Of a DNA stretch of 53,653 nt, positions 51,828-53,653 are shown in pieces. The stretch lies in assembly GCF_003268775.1 (NCBI RefSeq), contig NZ_QLSU01000052.1, positions 1-53,653 on the forward strand, read 5' to 3'. A program made the translations under genes and the position numbers. Source of the DNA: Paraburkholderia unamae. Lineage in GTDB: Bacteria; Pseudomonadota; Gammaproteobacteria; Burkholderiales; Burkholderiaceae. The notes beneath the pieces are model-generated. The model had not been told where the DNA came from and did not search any database. It was given only the letters and a program-made list of their open reading frames with translations. Position 1 is the stretch's first letter. Every line of letters begins with the position of its first letter.

Positions 51828-52451
51828 TTAACCTTTTATTTTTTCAAGAAGAAGCCCAACTTTATCAAAATTATCTTGGGTAAAAAACAGAAGAAGGGAT
51901 AGTTGTTCAAACATCCCTTTTGCTGTCAAAAGCACTTCCGAAATTTGCTCGGTTGTGTAGGAGATTTTATTGTGATTATAGAAAGCCCGCAGGACTTCGC
52001 CCCTGCCGTGGGAGAATAATGAGAATTTTTCATAGCTCGCCAAATATTTCTTGGTGAACTGATTGAATGAACATTTAAAATCTCCGTATGAATCATGTTT
52101 ATATTCTTCAAGCGCCTTGGTCATTGTGAAGAAACTTGGAAAATCTTTTTCTCCAGAAATGAAATCATCAACAATGGCCTCCTTTTCTTTTTCAATAAAC
52201 TCCAAATAAAACGTTTTTACGAATAGCTCTAGCATTGCTCGCATGAGCAAAATTCCAGAACTCAAGTGACAATTCTGTACCAGAATGCACAACGACTCAA
52301 AATGAGTGCAAAACAATCTGAAATACGTGTAATTTATTTTTTTGTAGGGATCGTTAAGGTTGAAATTCTCTCCATTAATTATATTGTGCGAAAAGGTGAA
52401 TATTTCATCAATTTCTTTTAGGATATCATCTATATTTGTGTTGTCGTCCAT
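51828..52451 (-). CDS. AT-rich hypothetical protein, DUF5677/DUF6988-like
   Basis: A 207-residue helical protein. HLSSGILLMRAMLELFVKTF resembles the conserved helix of DUF5677/DUF6988-type proteins (SxxxLLRxxxE), and YEKFSLFSHGRGE supplies a later S-H pair. These families are related to HEPN-like folds and are frequent in defence and mobile regions; biochemical role unknown. Base composition is strikingly AT-rich compared with every other gene in the window (long A/T runs, AAA/ATT/TTT codons), a sign of recent acquisition from a low-GC donor. The ATG at 52451 has AGGGAAATTTAT upstream. Confidence 0.65.
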   Translation of the reverse strand: MDDNTNIDDILKEIDEIFTFSHNIINGENFNLNDPYKKINYTYFRLFCTHFESLCILVQNCHLSSGILLMRAMLELFVKTFYLEFIEKEKEAIVDDFISGEKDFPSFFTMTKALEEYKHDSYGDFKCSFNQFTKKYLASYEKFSLFSHGRGEVLRAFYNHNKISYTTEQISEVLLTAKGMFEQLSLLLFFTQDNFDKVGLLLEKIKG

Positions 52452-52873
52452 ATAAATTTCCCTTTATTAAAGAATCTAACTAGTTTTCTGACGACAGCTC
52501 TACTGAGTAGCATCCGAGTGGGATAAGACTTCCTAGATGCAACTTTAGAACAATAAGCGCTCCACGCAAAGAAATGACAAGACTAGAATGCAGCAGCCGA
52601 CGGCATAGTTAGCTGATGTGGCCCATCGCTAGCATACTGCCTTGCTTGGATGGCCGCTATCTGGATTGGGTGGCGAGTGGCCGCTCATGGCCGACACCGG
52701 CACTTCGGCGGCAACGGCGCGTTGAGCAAATAATGTCCCAACGGCCACATGCAGTGCGGACCACGGCCTTTGACGCGTTCGGTGTGCCTGATGTGCGGAG
52801 GCTTCCGCGCCTAGCGGCACTGGCCCCGCAGTCGCCGCGTACTGCGTTGATGGGAACCGTCTGCGGAGAGAAC
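52452..52873. repeat. Gene-free stretch with dispersed-repeat sequence
   Basis: Sequence such as GGCGAGTGGCCGCTCATGGC and GACACCGGCACTTCGGCGGC (52672-52714) fits degenerate Burkholderia intergenic repeats. Open frames here lack ribosome-binding sites and family similarity. No gene supported. Confidence 0.3.
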
Positions 52874-53308
52874 CTAGATCGGAGCAAGCATGGTGCCGCG
52901 GCAACGCCTGGCACCACAGCGACAGGCGTACTCGCTGGCTGAATCGCGCGCTTTCGCCGAGACTTCAAGCGCATAGTCGATGAACAACTCCTCGCCGGGC
53001 TGGATGTCCCTGAGAGCGTTGATGTAGACGCGGCCTGATTGCTCGATCGCCTCGCAGTTCGCCTTGCACGCATGGTTGAGCCACCTTGCGCCGTTACCGC
53101 CGCGGCCGCCATCAATGACGCGCCCGTCCGACAATCCAAAGAGGAAAGTGTGCCCGGCATCGGCGCGCCGCGCGTAGGCGCGGGTCGCTTCCCGCCAGGT
53201 GGTGACAAGCCCCTTGTACTCAAAGATGCGCTCGCCGACGGAAAGCGCCCGCAGGGCAAAGACACCCTTTCCGTGAATGGGAGAGTGCCGAACGGAAACG
53301 CGCTTCAT
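52874..53308 (-). CDS. SET-domain protein-lysine methyltransferase-like
   Basis: A 144-residue stand-alone SET domain. The SET-N strand is RHSPIHGKGVFAL (residues 7-19), the SAM/substrate core is RWLNHACKANCEA (N78, H79), the catalytic tyrosine strand is GEELFIDYA (Y112), and a post-SET cysteine cluster CRCGARRCRG (129-136) closes the fold, with C81 as probable fourth zinc ligand. It would transfer methyl groups from SAM to a protein lysine. Short bacterial SET proteins of this kind occur in Burkholderiaceae; targets are unknown. No strong ribosome-binding site precedes the ATG at 53308. Confidence 0.88.
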   Translation of the reverse strand: MKRVSVRHSPIHGKGVFALRALSVGERIFEYKGLVTTWREATRAYARRADAGHTFLFGLSDGRVIDGGRGGNGARWLNHACKANCEAIEQSGRVYINALRDIQPGEELFIDYALEVSAKARDSASEYACRCGARRCRGTMLAPI

Positions 53309-53653
53309 GCCGGGAAAGTGTGAGCAAGGGAGATCCGGAGTATAGCGGCAGCAATGGCTTCCAACATGTGACGATGGATCGTTGCGGGTGTCTGGTCATG
53401 GGCCGGCACATATGAGCCACTCGGCGCTCACGTCGTCGTCGCAAACGCGCCGGCTATTTGCCTCTTAAGTTTGACCTCGTCGCTGTGCAGATTTTGAGGT
53501 GGTCGAGGCCGAAGCATGCCGCAATTGTGCGCACCGTGGTGAGTTCCGCGCGGTTTAGTAGTCCGGCCTGAACAATTCGTTTTGTGCGGCGCTAGCCCTC
53601 ATGCCTTGAAGACGACAGTGGGCGAGCGGTTGAGCAAAGCGAACAGAACACGG
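53309..53653. other. Terminal 345 bp without a supported gene
   Basis: No convincing start or family match is seen. The minus strand near the edge reads LNRAELTTVRTIAACFGLDH (around 53500-53560), which could be part of a degraded gene, but it is too short to assign. Confidence 0.3.

Noticed and set aside
1..53653. CRISPR array, tRNA or rRNA genes
   Set aside because: No regularly spaced identical repeats, cloverleaf-type sequences or rRNA motifs were noticed on either strand. A tRNA scan would settle the point for short genes.

Overview
The window looks like a chromosomal segment of a high-GC betaproteobacterium of the Burkholderiaceae (Burkholderia, Paraburkholderia or Caballeronia type). 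The basis is the GC-rich coding style, the two Burkholderia-type trimeric porins, the stacked acyl-CoA catabolic genes, and scattered intergenic repeats of a kind common in this family. The genus is inference. No rRNA, tRNA or CRISPR array was seen.

Positions 1-23590 are metabolic. After what may be the end of an insertion sequence (1-120), an MFS transporter and a CGNR zinc-finger regulator diverge around a perfect inverted repeat. Positions 2449-13879 hold an acyl-CoA degradation cluster: an SDR dehydrogenase, a lipid-transfer-type thiolase, three acyl-CoA dehydrogenases (two likely forming a heteromer), a nitronate-monooxygenase-family protein, an acyl-CoA synthetase, and an 891-residue MalT/LuxR-type regulator. 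Both divergent promoter regions of this cluster carry CGTTCG/CGAACG half-sites. A remnant of a second CoA ligase follows. Positions 14224-23587 form a second locus flanked by two porins. It has an IclR regulator with palindromes in its promoter region, an amidase, an ACS-type MFS importer, a NodB-fold deacetylase and two SDRs, and probably imports and degrades an amide-containing compound.

Positions 23900-45800 are an accessory region dense in predicted defence genes. They include a McrBC pair in which McrB has an N-terminal DUF4357-like domain and an EVE/PUA-like insertion inside its AAA domain, and a large tyrosine recombinase. A close-packed run (31833-39345) follows: a nuclease-fold/HTH regulator, a nucleotidyltransferase, an AbiJ-NTD3-like protein with a DUF559-type nuclease end, a small PD-(D/E)XK-like protein, and a 1104-residue SF2 helicase. 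Next are a frameshifted DUF2971 gene, an orphan PD-(D/E)XK protein, and a translationally coupled three-gene Lamassu/ABC-3C-like system (nuclease-like effector, small middle component, zinc-hook ATPase).

Positions 45800-53653 are a mosaic of small genes, degraded genes and repeats. It holds a DUF3223 protein, a 661-residue protein with an EndoU-like N-terminus, a broken immunity-like gene, a secreted cysteine-containing protein, a possible HEPN protein, an AT-rich recently acquired gene, and a SET-domain protein. A roughly 90-bp repeat occurs in inverted orientation at 27938-28028 (beside the recombinase) and 50743-50832, bracketing most of the defence genes.

The candidates most worth attention as undescribed systems are the nuclease-helicase pair at 35253-39345 together with its upstream three-gene run, the McrB architecture, and the EndoU-like protein.
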